Notes: generated by a model from the letters alone, not told the origin. A stretch of DNA of 64,000 bases from Mesorhizobium sp. (GCF_023954305.1 NZ_JAMLIG010000001.1:3244001-3308000), one strand, 5' to 3'; positions 16,728 through 25,388 are shown, counted from the stretch's first letter. Made by a program: numbers and translations.

Positions 16728-17921
16728 TCAGGCGGGCAGCGGCGACGTCTCGGCGCCCATCTTCCGCAGCATGGCTTCCGCTTCCGGCGCCCGCTCCGAG
16801 CGAGCGATGAACCCGCCGCCGAAGACGCGCGCACCGTCTCCCTCGCCGTCGTAGAGCACGCAGGCCTGGCCCGTGGCGACGCCCTGTTCGCCCGCGGCAA
16901 GTTCCACCTGGGCGTGTCCGTCCGTCCAGCGCAGCAGGGCGGGAGCGGGGCGGCGGGTCGAACGAACCCGCGCGAAGAGCTCGACGCCCGACGCCGGCAG
17001 GTCTTCCAGCGGCGCGTCGCCCAGCCAGTTCATGTCGCGCAGGATCACCTTGCGAGTCTCCAACGCCTCGCGCGGTCCGACGACGACGCGCGCATGCGCC
17101 GCGTCGATATGCACGACATAGAGCGGGTCGCCGGTGGCCACGCCAATGCCGCGGCGCTGGCCGATCGTGTAGTGCAGAATGCCGTCGTGGCGGCCGAGCA
17201 CGCGCCCATCGAGATGGACGATTTCGCCCGGTGACGCCGCCTCGGGCCTGAGCTTGGCGATGATGTCGGAATACTTGCCCTGGGGCACGAAGCAGATGTC
17301 CTGGCTGTCCTGCTTCTGGGCGACGGAGAGGCCCATCTCCGCGGCGAGCTCACGCACGCGCGGCTTCGGCAGGTCGCCGAGAGGAAAGCGCAGGAAATCG
17401 ATCTGCTCCTGCGTCGTGGCGAACAGGAAATAGCTCTGGTCGCGATCCGCGTCGACCGGCCGATAGAGGGCACGATGGCCCCCATTGGCGCGTGAGCGGA
17501 TGTAATGGCCGGTGGCGAGCGCGTCGGCGCCGAGATCGCGTGCCGTGGCCAGGAGGTCGGCGAACTTGACGGTCTGGTTGCAGGCCACGCAAGGGATCGG
17601 CGTCTCGCCGGCGGCATAGCTTGCCGTGAACGGGTCGATCACCGCCTCGCGAAAGCGCTGTTCGTAGTTGAGCACGTAGTGGGGAATGCCGAGGGTCTCC
17701 GCCACGCGGCGGGCGTCGTCGATGTCTCGCCCGGCGCAGCAGGAGCCGGGCCGATGGGTCGCGGCGCCGTGGTCGTAGAGCTGGAGAGTGACGCCGACGA
17801 CATCGTAGCCCTGTCGCTTGAGCAGGCCGGCTACGACTGAGGAATCGACGCCGCCCGACATCGCCACGACGATGCGGGTATCTTCGGGACGTCGGGGAAG
17901 GTCGAGGCTGTTCGTCGTCAT
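16728..17921 (-). CDS. mnmA: tRNA-specific 2-thiouridylase MnmA
   Basis: Thiolates U34 of tRNA-Lys, -Glu and -Gln using ATP and persulfide sulfur. The PP-loop MSGGVDSSVVAGLLKRQGYD binds ATP. The two catalytic cysteines lie in CVACN and SQDICFVPQG. YTIGQRRGIGV marks the central domain, and a C-terminal beta-barrel follows. I choose the ATG at 17921 (MTTNSLDL, 397 residues). A longer frame to 18038 exists, but its extra 39 residues are unlike the family. The gene is divergent from sciP. Confidence 0.93.
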   Translation of the reverse strand: MTTNSLDLPRRPEDTRIVVAMSGGVDSSVVAGLLKRQGYDVVGVTLQLYDHGAATHRPGSCCAGRDIDDARRVAETLGIPHYVLNYEQRFREAVIDPFTASYAAGETPIPCVACNQTVKFADLLATARDLGADALATGHYIRSRANGGHRALYRPVDADRDQSYFLFATTQEQIDFLRFPLGDLPKPRVRELAAEMGLSVAQKQDSQDICFVPQGKYSDIIAKLRPEAASPGEIVHLDGRVLGRHDGILHYTIGQRRGIGVATGDPLYVVHIDAAHARVVVGPREALETRKVILRDMNWLGDAPLEDLPASGVELFARVRSTRRPAPALLRWTDGHAQVELAAGEQGVATGQACVLYDGEGDGARVFGGGFIARSERAPEAEAMLRKMGAETSPLPA

Positions 17922-18147
17922 CGCTGCATGGCCGTGCGGAATGAGGGTCTTGGGACTGATGGCAATATAGGTCAAGTCCCCGGCATCCGCCACGAGGCCA
18001 ATCGGGACGCTCTCCGTCACAACAGAAAATCCAATCAAATCAGTGTCTTAAAAGCCTTCGAATTGGATTGTTCCGCTTAGGCAATTTTTAAACCTGTGGC
18101 GGTATTGTGGTTTGGATCGAGTGTGAGTGCGCAGTTTAGAGAGTATG

Positions 18148-18423
18148 ATGACCGATCTGATCAGACCTCGCGTCAAGTATGTCATCGGGCCGGACGGCAG
18201 TCCGCTTACCATTGCCGACCTGCCGCCGTCGAATACGCGCCGCTGGGTGATCCGACGCAAGGCAGAGGTCGTCGCCGCCGTCCGGGGCGGACTGCTCAGC
18301 CTCGAAGAGGCATGCCAGCGCTACAAGCTGACCACCGAGGAATTCCTGTCCTGGCAGGCGTCGATCGACGAATACGGCCTCGCCGGCCTGCGCACCACCC
18401 GGATACAGCAGTACAGGCACTAA
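18148..18423 (+). CDS. sciP: SciP (DUF1153), CtrA-activity inhibitor
   Basis: A small helix-turn-helix protein that in Caulobacter binds CtrA and blocks its activation of target promoters. The 91-residue sequence MTDLIRPRVKYVIGPDGSPL and the region RRWVIRRKAEVVAAVRGGLL are almost invariant across alphaproteobacteria. An ATG one codon earlier (18145) is equally possible. CtrA itself is encoded about 2 kb away, along with ChpT, so the window holds a physical cluster of the CtrA regulatory circuit. The short region upstream, shared with mnmA, shows no full CtrA box. Confidence 0.93.
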   Translation: MTDLIRPRVKYVIGPDGSPLTIADLPPSNTRRWVIRRKAEVVAAVRGGLLSLEEACQRYKLTTEEFLSWQASIDEYGLAGLRTTRIQQYRH

Positions 18424-18430
18424 CTGGCAT

Positions 18431-18963
18431 TCAGATTTCGAACTCCGCGGCAAAGTCCTCGAGTTCGGCACTGGCGGCGGCATAGGCGCGCCGGACGAAA
18501 TCTTCTCCTTGACAGCGATCTCCATGAGCTTCTCCAGCGCCACGTCGCCAAACAGCGCGCGCGCATGCGAGGGATTGCCCGGCCGACATGAGCGGTATCA
18601 CATTCTCGGCCGTGACCGGTCTGCGGCTGGCATTGCGAACCGCCGAAAGCGCAGTCTGCATGGGATCATGGGGCACGGTCGACCTCAAGGCTTTGCGATC
18701 AGTCTGTATGCGGCCTCGATCATTCCAACAATCATATCGGCGAAGATGCCGAGCGGCAAAATGTCGGAGCCGGTCTCCTTCGGATCACGCATCGCGAGAT
18801 CATCGAGGCGTCGCAGGAGTTGCGGCTTTCGGGTCGATGAAGCCTTGACGGCACGCTCGGCCGACACCGGATCGCGCGCATGGACGCAGACAAAATCGAA
18901 GACATCGCGCGGCTTCAGCAAGGCGGCACGATGGAAGAGCTTCGTCGCAAGTATCTCCTCCGT
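18431..18963 (-). pseudogene. Degenerate fragment of a nucleotidyltransferase AbiEii-like gene
   Basis: On the minus strand just downstream of pqiA, a frame without a start reads EEILATKLFHRAALLKPRDV followed by FDFVCVHARDP, like the C-terminal part of AbiEii/COG2253 nucleotidyltransferases from type IV toxin-antitoxin systems. It ends at 18685. The 5' two thirds, including the nucleotidyltransferase motif, are missing. Further fragments in shifted frames continue to about 18431 (for example ALFGDVALEKLMEIAVKEKI) and may belong to the same or a second decayed gene. No plus-strand gene competes. The family assignment rests on a short stretch and is tentative. Confidence 0.4.
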
Positions 18964-18969
18964 GGTGCC

Positions 18970-19422
18970 TCACGCCACGACTTCGCGCCGTTTCACCAGC
19001 GCCGCGGCCGCTACCGTCAAGGCCACCGATCCGGCGAAGAACCACAGCCCTGGCTGCGTAAAGGCGGTCGCAAGGCCGCTGGTCTTGGCGGCGAAGATCA
19101 CCAGCGCGACCAGCACCACGTCCAGCATCGACCAGTTCGAGAGCGCCCGGAACCAGGCCGGCAGCCGCCGGTCGTCGTCCGACTGGGCGAAGGCGGCGGC
19201 ATGGAGCAGATAGAGCTTCATTGCCGGAAATACGATCGAGAAAGCCAGGATGAGGGTAGCGACGAGCCAGTCGCCGGAGCGCCATAGTCCGGCAACCATC
19301 GCGATGAGCGACGGCTCGTCGGAAAGCAACAGGAACCGTTCGACGCGAACCAGCGGCAAGGTGATACCGAGCGCGAACGAGAAGGTGGCGCCGAACAGCA
19401 CGGCCGGGAGCAGGAACCGCAT
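18970..19422 (-). CDS. Paraquat-inducible protein A (PqiA) family membrane protein
   Basis: An inner-membrane protein of 150 residues with four hydrophobic helices (about 1-20, 50-75, 90-112 and 120-142). The pattern ITLPLVRVERFLLLSDEPSL and FPAMKLYLLHAAA is typical of single-domain PqiA homologues. In enterobacteria, PqiA works with MCE-domain proteins in lipid transport. No PqiB or MCE gene is nearby, so the role here is open. It is read towards the AbiEii-like remnant. No terminator hairpin was seen after its stop. Confidence 0.75.
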   Translation of the reverse strand: MRFLLPAVLFGATFSFALGITLPLVRVERFLLLSDEPSLIAMVAGLWRSGDWLVATLILAFSIVFPAMKLYLLHAAAFAQSDDDRRLPAWFRALSNWSMLDVVLVALVIFAAKTSGLATAFTQPGLWFFAGSVALTVAAAALVKRREVVA

Positions 19423-19505
19423 CCTGTTGCTATAGCGAAGGAATGCGTCCGGCGTAAGCTTCGCGCAAGCGGATCAGGCGATACCCCGAAAAGGGGGGTG
19501 AGGTG

Positions 19506-19880
19506 TCAGCCGACGGCGCGGCGGGCGTCGGTCTCGAGGTCTCGCTGCCGGGTGTCGCGGTTTTCCAGCATTTCGGCCTTGGCGAGTTCGTCTTCCGCTT
19601 CGGCCAGGGCGGCCTCTGCGCCCGCCTTCTGCTGCAGGAGATCGTGCTGCGAGGTCTTGAGGTTGTCGCGGCGCATGCGCGCCGCTTTGGCGAAGGTGGG
19701 ATATGCGAAGTGGTTGATGTCGGTGATGCCGGACTTGCGCTCCTCCGAGGCGATCTGCGCGTCGAGCTCGTTGGCCATCCGTTCGAATTCGGCGACCATC
19801 ATCTCGATCTGAATAAGCTGACGACGCTTCTCGCTTGCCTGGAATTTCTTCAGCCTGACGAGATTCCCGCGTGACTTCAT
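19506..19880 (-). CDS. fliJ: FliJ-like coiled-coil protein
   Basis: A 124-residue charged, alpha-helical protein (MKSRGNLVRLKKFQASEKRR onward). It contains EERKSGITDINHFAYPTFAK, a stretch shared by the small proteins found beside ctrA in many Hyphomicrobiales and annotated as flagellar export chaperone FliJ. I choose the ATG at 19880. An upstream in-frame extension to 19979 is arginine-rich and not family-like. FliJ normally links the flagellar ATPase FliI to the export gate. No other flagellar gene is in the window, so the name follows family convention, not local context. It is divergent from ctrA. Confidence 0.7.
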   Translation of the reverse strand: MKSRGNLVRLKKFQASEKRRQLIQIEMMVAEFERMANELDAQIASEERKSGITDINHFAYPTFAKAARMRRDNLKTSQHDLLQQKAGAEAALAEAEDELAKAEMLENRDTRQRDLETDARRAVG

Positions 19881-20006
19881 GACGACGAACTCCAGAACAC
19901 GAACCCAACTCGACAACACATCGGATCCGCCGGGTCGGGCGGGCCGTACGCATCTCCGGGAGGCTATCCGTCGTGCCAAACAAAATCCTAAGGCGTGGCG
20001 GACTTG

Positions 20007-20266
20007 GTAACCTTTCGTTTACGCGCATTGTTAATCATACGGATGATGGCTTAAGGGCCGGTAAAAATCGATCGGTGGGGACCGATATTCGGAGACAACG
20101 AATCTGGAACGCCAACTTACGGCGATTTCCTAATTCGTCGCTTGAAGAACGTCGGTGGGTGATTCACGATTGGATTCAAATGCGTGCTTCGAAGAGTTGC
20201 AGGATCTGATTGTCCTTGCTTTGTGGAATCAGATTTTGTTAACCATTCGGTGGCAGCCTCTGAGTC
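20007..20266. promoter_or_regulatory. ctrA upstream control region: GANTC methylation cluster and CtrA half-site
   Basis: In the 449-bp fliJ-ctrA gap I count five GANTC sites (20100, 20161, 20173, 20226, 20262), the CcrM methylation target. Four of them fall within 110 bp. A CtrA half-site TTAACCAT lies at 20239-20246. A weak full-site variant GTAA-N7-TTTAC lies at 20007-20022. This matches known control of ctrA in Caulobacter, where methylation state and CtrA autoregulation set transcription timing. The exact promoter start cannot be placed. Confidence 0.6.
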
Positions 20267-20329
20267 AGGCAATCACTGTCCTTGGCCGGGATTGATGCTC
20301 CGGGTCCGGCGGCGGAGAAGGGGAATGAA

Positions 20330-21025
20330 ATGCGCGTCTTGCTGATTGAAGATGACAGTGCAACGGCCCAGAGCATCGAGCTCATGCTCAAATCGGAGAG
20401 CTTCAACGTCTACACGACGGATCTCGGCGAAGAAGGCGTCGATCTGGGTAAGCTCTACGATTACGACATCATTCTCCTTGACCTCAATCTCCCCGACATG
20501 TCCGGCTATGAGGTGCTTCGCACACTGCGCCTCTCCAAGGTGAAGACCCCGATCCTGATCCTGTCCGGCATGGCCGGCATCGAGGACAAGGTCCGCGGCC
20601 TGGGCTTCGGCGCCGACGACTATATGACCAAGCCTTTCCACAAGGACGAGCTCGTGGCGCGTATCCACGCGATCGTCCGTCGTTCGAAGGGCCATGCCCA
20701 ATCCGTCATCGCTACCGGCGATCTGATCGTCAATCTCGACGCCAAGACGGTCGAGGTCGGTGGCCAGCGCGTGCATCTGACCGGCAAGGAATACCAGATG
20801 CTGGAGCTGCTCTCGCTGCGCAAGGGCACCACGCTCACCAAGGAGATGTTCCTCAACCATCTCTATGGCGGCATGGACGAGCCGGAGTTGAAGATCATCG
20901 ACGTCTTCATCTGCAAGCTCCGCAAGAAGCTCGACGCCGCATCGGGCGGTCAGAACTACATCGAGACGGTCTGGGGTCGCGGCTACGTGCTGCGAGAGCC
21001 GGAAGACCTGCGCGCCAGCGCCTGA
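20330..21025 (+). CDS. ctrA: Cell-cycle response regulator CtrA
   Basis: The master OmpR-type regulator of alphaproteobacterial cell cycle, division and envelope genes. It is 231 residues long with start MRVLLIEDDSATAQSIELML, chosen over an in-frame upstream frame because this is the invariant CtrA N-terminus. The receiver has acidic residues in EDD, phospho-acceptor Asp51 in LLDLNLPDMSGY, and Lys in TKPFHKDEL. The C-terminal winged helix reads HLTGKEYQMLELLSLRKGTT and ETVWGRGYVL. The C-terminus ends in ASA, compatible with ClpXP recognition as in Caulobacter. Phosphoryl groups reach it through ChpT, encoded at 21.7 kb. Confidence 0.97.
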   Translation: MRVLLIEDDSATAQSIELMLKSESFNVYTTDLGEEGVDLGKLYDYDIILLDLNLPDMSGYEVLRTLRLSKVKTPILILSGMAGIEDKVRGLGFGADDYMTKPFHKDELVARIHAIVRRSKGHAQSVIATGDLIVNLDAKTVEVGGQRVHLTGKEYQMLELLSLRKGTTLTKEMFLNHLYGGMDEPELKIIDVFICKLRKKLDAASGGQNYIETVWGRGYVLREPEDLRASA

Positions 21026-21127
21026 TCCAGGCAATTCCGCGGACAGATCAGCGACAGCCTCCGGCACCAGTTGCGGTTGACGCAGCCGGGGCTTTGCCTT
21101 GCGCTATTCGCTCAGGCCGCTGCTCGC

Positions 21128-21496
21128 TCAGGCCGCTGCCTGCAGTTGGCGGAAGCGCTCGAGCAGTTGCGGTCTGTTGAACGGCTTCAGCACGAAGCCG
21201 GCGGCACCGGCCCGCTTGGCCCGCATGATTGCGCCCAGATCGAACTGCGATAGACAGATCATGATGCGCGGGCGCACGACAGCCGGAATGGCCACAGCCT
21301 GGCGGATGAATTCGACCGTCGCCATGTCCGGCAGCCCACCGTCGACGACGATGATGTCAGGCATCTGCGCCGCGCACATATCCAGCGCCTGCGCTCCGGT
21401 CGACGCTTCAACGACCAACATATCAGGACCCGTAAGGATGCGCTTGGCGACCTTTCGGATCACACTGGAGTCGTCCACGATCATACAGCGCTTCAT
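21128..21496 (-). CDS. Single-domain response regulator between ctrA and chpT
   Basis: A stand-alone receiver domain of 122 residues (MKRCMIVDDSSVIRKVAKRI). The acidic pocket is VDD (Asp8, Asp9), the likely phosphorylated residue is Asp52 in VVDGGLPDM, and the conserved lysine is in GFVLKPFN. There is no output domain. ATG 21496 is the receiver-like start. It shares strand and neighbourhood with chpT, 184 bp upstream, so it could receive phosphate from ChpT or act as a phosphate sink. It is not CpdR by sequence. Its partner is not known to me. Confidence 0.85.
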   Translation of the reverse strand: MKRCMIVDDSSVIRKVAKRILTGPDMLVVEASTGAQALDMCAAQMPDIIVVDGGLPDMATVEFIRQAVAIPAVVRPRIMICLSQFDLGAIMRAKRAGAAGFVLKPFNRPQLLERFRQLQAAA

Positions 21497-21680
21497 TGGT
21501 CTGCCTCTGGTTCGGCGGCCCCGCCGCATGTAGCCGCGGTTCCAACGAGCCAGACCTTAAAGCGGGGACGGTAAAAATCCGTCAAAACCAATGCTTAAAA
21601 ATCTATTCATCGACACGTTATGCGCGAGTCCCGATAAATTTCGATCTAGCGTCGAAATATTCCGACAATTGAGCCAGCAT

Positions 21681-22310
21681 TCAGCGCGCGGAGAACACGA
21701 TCTCCTCGGCGCCTGCGCGGATCGAGATTTCCATGCCTGCCTCGCGAGCGAGCAGCAGCGTGTAGTAGGGCTGGACCGAATGCGCGTCGATCGGCTCCGA
21801 GGGTTTGCCGCCGGAGTGCAATTCAAGGAACTTCGGCGGCACCCGCACCATCGGCCCGGCGGCCGCGATTGTGAACACCGGCGCGGTGTCGAGATCGTCG
21901 AGGCTGACGCGCAGCTTGCCGCCGCGCGGGATCGCGCCGATCGCGACAAGGATCATGTTGAGGATCAGCTTCACCTTGTTCTTCGGCAGAAGCGCCCGCT
22001 TGCCGACCCATTCGAGCTCGGGTTTCTCGTTCTTGACATAAGCGACGGCGACGGCTTCGGCGTCACCCGTATCGATCTGCATTCCCGCGGAGCCCGCGGC
22101 GCCGAAGGCGATCCGAGCGAACTGCAGCCGGGCCGAGGCGTTTCGGGCGCTGGTGCGGATCAGGTTCATCGCATCTTCGTCTGCGCCGCCTTCGTCGAGC
22201 AGTTCGAGGCCATTGTTGATGGCGCCGACCGGCGAGATGATGTCGTGGCACACCCGGCTGCACAGCAGCGCCGCCAGTTCCGGAGCCGAGAGCGTGAACA
22301 GATCCGCCAT
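21681..22310 (-). CDS. chpT: Histidine phosphotransferase ChpT
   Basis: Relays phosphate from the hybrid kinase CckA to CtrA and CpdR. The 209-residue protein has the phospho-histidine in SRVCHDIISPVGAINNGLEL (His22) within a helical dimerisation domain. A degenerate ATPase-like domain follows with no ATP-binding motifs, as expected for ChpT. Together with sciP and ctrA within 4 kb it forms a compact CtrA-control locus. It is divergent from eipA across a 290-bp gap. Confidence 0.92.
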   Translation of the reverse strand: MADLFTLSAPELAALLCSRVCHDIISPVGAINNGLELLDEGGADEDAMNLIRTSARNASARLQFARIAFGAAGSAGMQIDTGDAEAVAVAYVKNEKPELEWVGKRALLPKNKVKLILNMILVAIGAIPRGGKLRVSLDDLDTAPVFTIAAAGPMVRVPPKFLELHSGGKPSEPIDAHSVQPYYTLLLAREAGMEISIRAGAEEIVFSAR

Positions 22311-22600
22311 TTCCGAGAAATCCCCTGATGCGTCAAATCAACGAAACATGCGGACCCGACCCCCGCGACGGATTGCGAATCAACAGCAGAACCCGCGAGT
22401 TCGCGATATACGCCGAGCCTAGGACGGGCAACAACGGCTGCGTGCGCCGCAACGCGAGCCATCAAAGAAACACGATCATTTGACGGATTAATGGTTGAAA
22501 AAGAATTAGCGCCTAGGGTTGCCGAAGGATTGCCAGCGGCCGCAGAGCCGCGGCGGACAGGCGTCGGATCAGGGTGCTCCCAGGAAGGGAGAACGAAGCA

Positions 22601-23179
22601 ATGTTTCTCAAGTTCTTGGTGCGGGGGTTCCGTACCTTGTCGGCGGTCGTCGCCGTCCTCACGCTGTCTTTGACGCTCGCCTCACAGGCGCGCGCAAACG
22701 AGTATACGGCGCAGGAAATCGTCGATTCCGGACACAGATTCTTCGGCGCGACGTCGGGCGGCCTGGCGACCGTGGTCGAGAAGATCTTCGCCTCCTACGG
22801 ACTGCCGAACGGCTATGTCCTCGGCGAGGAAGGCTCCGGCGCCATCGTCGGCGGCCTGACCTATGGCGAAGGCACGCTCTATACCAAGAACGCCGGCGAT
22901 CACCGCGTGTTCTGGCAGGGGCCTTCGCTCGGCTGGGATTTCGGCGGGCAGGGTTCGCGGACGATGATCCTGGTCTACAATCTCGACACGATCGAAGCCG
23001 TCTACGGGCGCTTCGGCGGCGTCGCGGGCTCTGCCTACATCGTCGCTGGCCTCGGCTTCAACGTCATGAAGAACGGCCGCGTGCTGCTGGTCCCGGTCCG
23101 CACCGGAGTCGGCGCCCGGCTCGGCGTGAACGTTGGCTATCTGAAGGTGACCGACCGGCCGACCTGGAACCCTTTCTGA
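22601..23179 (+). CDS. eipA: EipA-like periplasmic envelope protein (DUF1134)
   Basis: A secreted envelope-integrity protein of the DUF1134 family, known from Brucella EipA. The 192-residue product has a signal peptide (MFLKFLVRGFRTLSAVVAVL, cleavage after ARA near residue 34). A glycine-rich beta-barrel domain follows (GLTYGEGTLYTKNAGDHRVF, GWDFGGQGSRTMILVYNLD). The ATG at 22601 has a good ribosome site (AAGGGAGAACGAAGCA). In Brucella the gene is controlled by CtrA. Here the upstream gap has an AT-rich stretch with TTAATGGTTGA around 22488, but no perfect CtrA box. Confidence 0.88.
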   Translation: MFLKFLVRGFRTLSAVVAVLTLSLTLASQARANEYTAQEIVDSGHRFFGATSGGLATVVEKIFASYGLPNGYVLGEEGSGAIVGGLTYGEGTLYTKNAGDHRVFWQGPSLGWDFGGQGSRTMILVYNLDTIEAVYGRFGGVAGSAYIVAGLGFNVMKNGRVLLVPVRTGVGARLGVNVGYLKVTDRPTWNPF

Positions 23180-23297
23180 GCCGCGACGCCGGCATTAGGG
23201 TTAAGCGAAAGTAAATCGCATCGGGACTGGATTCGCCGGGTCCCGATGTGGCACATCTTGCGGGCCGCTCCCGCGGGGGCGGAGAGATGTCGCGTCC

Positions 23298-24623
23298 TTG
23301 CCGGATCGCCCGCGTGGCGCGACGGCCGAACCGCCCGGAACAACCCAGTTGATACAGTCCATCCTGTTCTTTTCGCTGGGCTTTCTGACCGCCGGCTTTC
23401 TTGCCCTGATGGTCGCCCCGGCAATCTGGCGCAGGGCCGTCAGCCTCACGCGCCAGCGGTTGGAAGCATCCCTGCCGCTTTCGGTCAATGAGATCCAGGC
23501 CGATAAAGACCGCATGCGGGCGGAGTTTGCGATGTCGACGCGCCGGCTCGAGATGAGCATCAAGAGCTTCCGCGACAAGGCGTCGGCGCAGATCATCGAG
23601 ATCAATCGCAACCGCGAGGAACTGAGGCGGCTAGCCGAAGAGCGCGCGGCGCGCGACAAAACGATCACAGAACTCGAGGCGCGGGCCGGCGAATTGCGGG
23701 CGGAGCTGAGAAGCCGCGAGGAACAGTTGCAGCGCCTCGCCGACCGCCTCGCCGAGACCGAACAGGTTCTTGAAAACCGCGCGCGGGAGATCGAGCGGCT
23801 CGGCCAGATGTATGACGAAGCGGCGCTGTCGGCCAGCAATCGGCAGATCGAGCTGGTCGCGCGCGAAAGCGAGTTCGACCGGATGGCCGGCAATGTCGGC
23901 GCGCTGCAGAACGAGCGAAAGGAAGCCGAAAGGCGCCTGCGCGAGATGGCTGCCGAGAGCCGGGCGGCGCAGCAGGCGCTCAAGGACGAGCGCAAGCGGT
24001 CGGCGGAACTCGACCGCAAGCTCGAGAGGCTGATGTCCACCGTCTCAGACCGGGAGGAGAAACTGGCGCGGCGCGAAAAGGAACTGGCGCGCATCCGCGA
24101 CCAGATGAAGACGGCCTCGGTCGGCTCGAACGATCTCGACTCGAAACTGACACAGGCCCAGGCCGACCGGGTGAAGCTCGAGGCGGAGGTTGCCGAACTG
24201 CAGCTCCAACTCGCGACGCTCCTGTCCGGCGGCACCGGCAGCGACGCCGACAAAGCGGTAGCCAGCCTGCAGAAAGATCGCGACCGCCAGGCGGAGCGGC
24301 TCGCCACGCTGGTGCGAGAGAACAAGAAGCTGCGCGCGGACCTCGACGCGATCGAAAGGGCGAAGGCGGGCGACTGGGAGGTCGAGCGCCGCGACAGCGC
24401 GCTCCTGCGCGAGCAAATCAATGACCTCGCCGCCGAAATGGTGCATCTCACCGCGATGATCGACGGCGCCAATTCGCCGATACCGCAGATTCTCGCCGCG
24501 GCGCAGGAGGGTTCCGGCGAAGGCGGTGACCAGATCGTCAGCCTCGCCGATCGCGTCAAGGCGTTGCAGAAGGCGGCGTCGGCGAAGTCAGCGACGCCAG
24601 AGCCGGTGCAGGGCAACCGCTGA
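23298..24623 (+). CDS. Membrane-anchored coiled-coil protein, function unknown
   Basis: A 441-residue protein with one N-terminal membrane helix (LIQSILFFSLGFLTAGFLAL, residues ~18-40) followed by APAIWRRAVSLTRQRLEASL and a very long, charged coiled coil to about residue 375. Such proteins are widespread in Hyphomicrobiales as conserved hypotheticals. The topology (short membrane anchor, long cytoplasmic coil) suggests a scaffold, but nothing in the sequence names a partner. The start is uncertain: TTG at 23298, or TTG at 23349 just before the membrane helix. The 3' end overlaps the convergent methyltransferase gene by 36 bp. Confidence 0.8.
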   Translation: MPDRPRGATAEPPGTTQLIQSILFFSLGFLTAGFLALMVAPAIWRRAVSLTRQRLEASLPLSVNEIQADKDRMRAEFAMSTRRLEMSIKSFRDKASAQIIEINRNREELRRLAEERAARDKTITELEARAGELRAELRSREEQLQRLADRLAETEQVLENRAREIERLGQMYDEAALSASNRQIELVARESEFDRMAGNVGALQNERKEAERRLREMAAESRAAQQALKDERKRSAELDRKLERLMSTVSDREEKLARREKELARIRDQMKTASVGSNDLDSKLTQAQADRVKLEAEVAELQLQLATLLSGGTGSDADKAVASLQKDRDRQAERLATLVRENKKLRADLDAIERAKAGDWEVERRDSALLREQINDLAAEMVHLTAMIDGANSPIPQILAAAQEGSGEGGDQIVSLADRVKALQKAASAKSATPEPVQGNR

Positions 24624-25388
24624 GGCGGCGGCGACATTCAGGCTGTCGAAGTCTTCCGCGATCGGTATCCGCACCGTCGTCAGCCGCGACATGAGCGCAT
24701 CCGGCAAGCCGTGGCCCTCGCTGCCGAGAAGCAACGCCGTGCGCCCGCAGGCGGGAACCTCGCCGATCTCCATTTCGCCACGCGGCGACAACGCGAGGAT
24801 CTGGAAGCCCGCCGCATTCAGGCCGGCGATCATATCGTCGAGGCTGCCGGCCCGGGCGAAAGGCGTCTTGAGGACCGCGCCCACCGAGACCCGGATCGCC
24901 TTGCGGTAGAACGGATCGCAGCAGGTCGGCTCCAGCACCACTCCGTCCGCGCCGAAGGCGGCGGCGTTGCGAAAAATGGATCCCATATTGTCATGGTTCG
25001 AGATACCCGCCAACGCCACCACCAGAGCATTGTCCGGCAGGCTGGACAGCAGATCAGCGACCGACTGTGCCGCCGGCCGTTTGCCGATCGCCAGGATGCC
25101 GCGATGGATATGGAAGCCGGCGATCCTGTCCATCGTCGCGGCATCCGCGACATAGACGGGAACTCGATCCGGGATCATCGGCAGCAGTTCGTCGAGCCCC
25201 CCGACACGGTTTTCGAGCAGCAGCACGGCCTCGGTCTCATAGCGGGCGGCCGAGAGCAGCACGTTGAGCACGACCCGGCCCTCCGCCACGAACCGACCCT
25301 CGCGGCCGACGAGGTCGCGTTCGCGAATGTCGCGAAAGGCGGCGATGCGTGGGTCTTCGGGGTCGTCGATGCGGATCAGTCGGGTCAA
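24588..25388 (-). CDS. TrmH/SpoU family RNA 2'-O-methyltransferase
   Basis: A SPOUT-class methyltransferase that methylates the 2'-OH of a ribose in tRNA or rRNA. The 266-residue protein has an N-terminal substrate-binding domain (EGRFVAEGRVVLNVLL). The knotted catalytic domain has motif 1 ISNHDNMGSIFRNAAAFGAD, motif 2 TALLLGSEGHGLP, and motif 3 RIPIAEDFDSLNVAAASAVA. Whether the target is 23S rRNA or tRNA cannot be read from sequence. It ends 36 bp inside the coiled-coil gene on the other strand and starts 2 bp from the end of copA, so the two minus-strand genes may be co-transcribed. Confidence 0.88.
   Translation of the reverse strand: MTRLIRIDDPEDPRIAAFRDIRERDLVGREGRFVAEGRVVLNVLLSAARYETEAVLLLENRVGGLDELLPMIPDRVPVYVADAATMDRIAGFHIHRGILAIGKRPAAQSVADLLSSLPDNALVVALAGISNHDNMGSIFRNAAAFGADGVVLEPTCCDPFYRKAIRVSVGAVLKTPFARAGSLDDMIAGLNAAGFQILALSPRGEMEIGEVPACGRTALLLGSEGHGLPDALMSRLTTVRIPIAEDFDSLNVAAASAVALHRLWRR

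Noticed and set aside
22488..22500. CtrA box upstream of eipA
   Set aside because: TTAATGGTTGA lacks the second TTAA half at the proper spacing, so a full site cannot be claimed.
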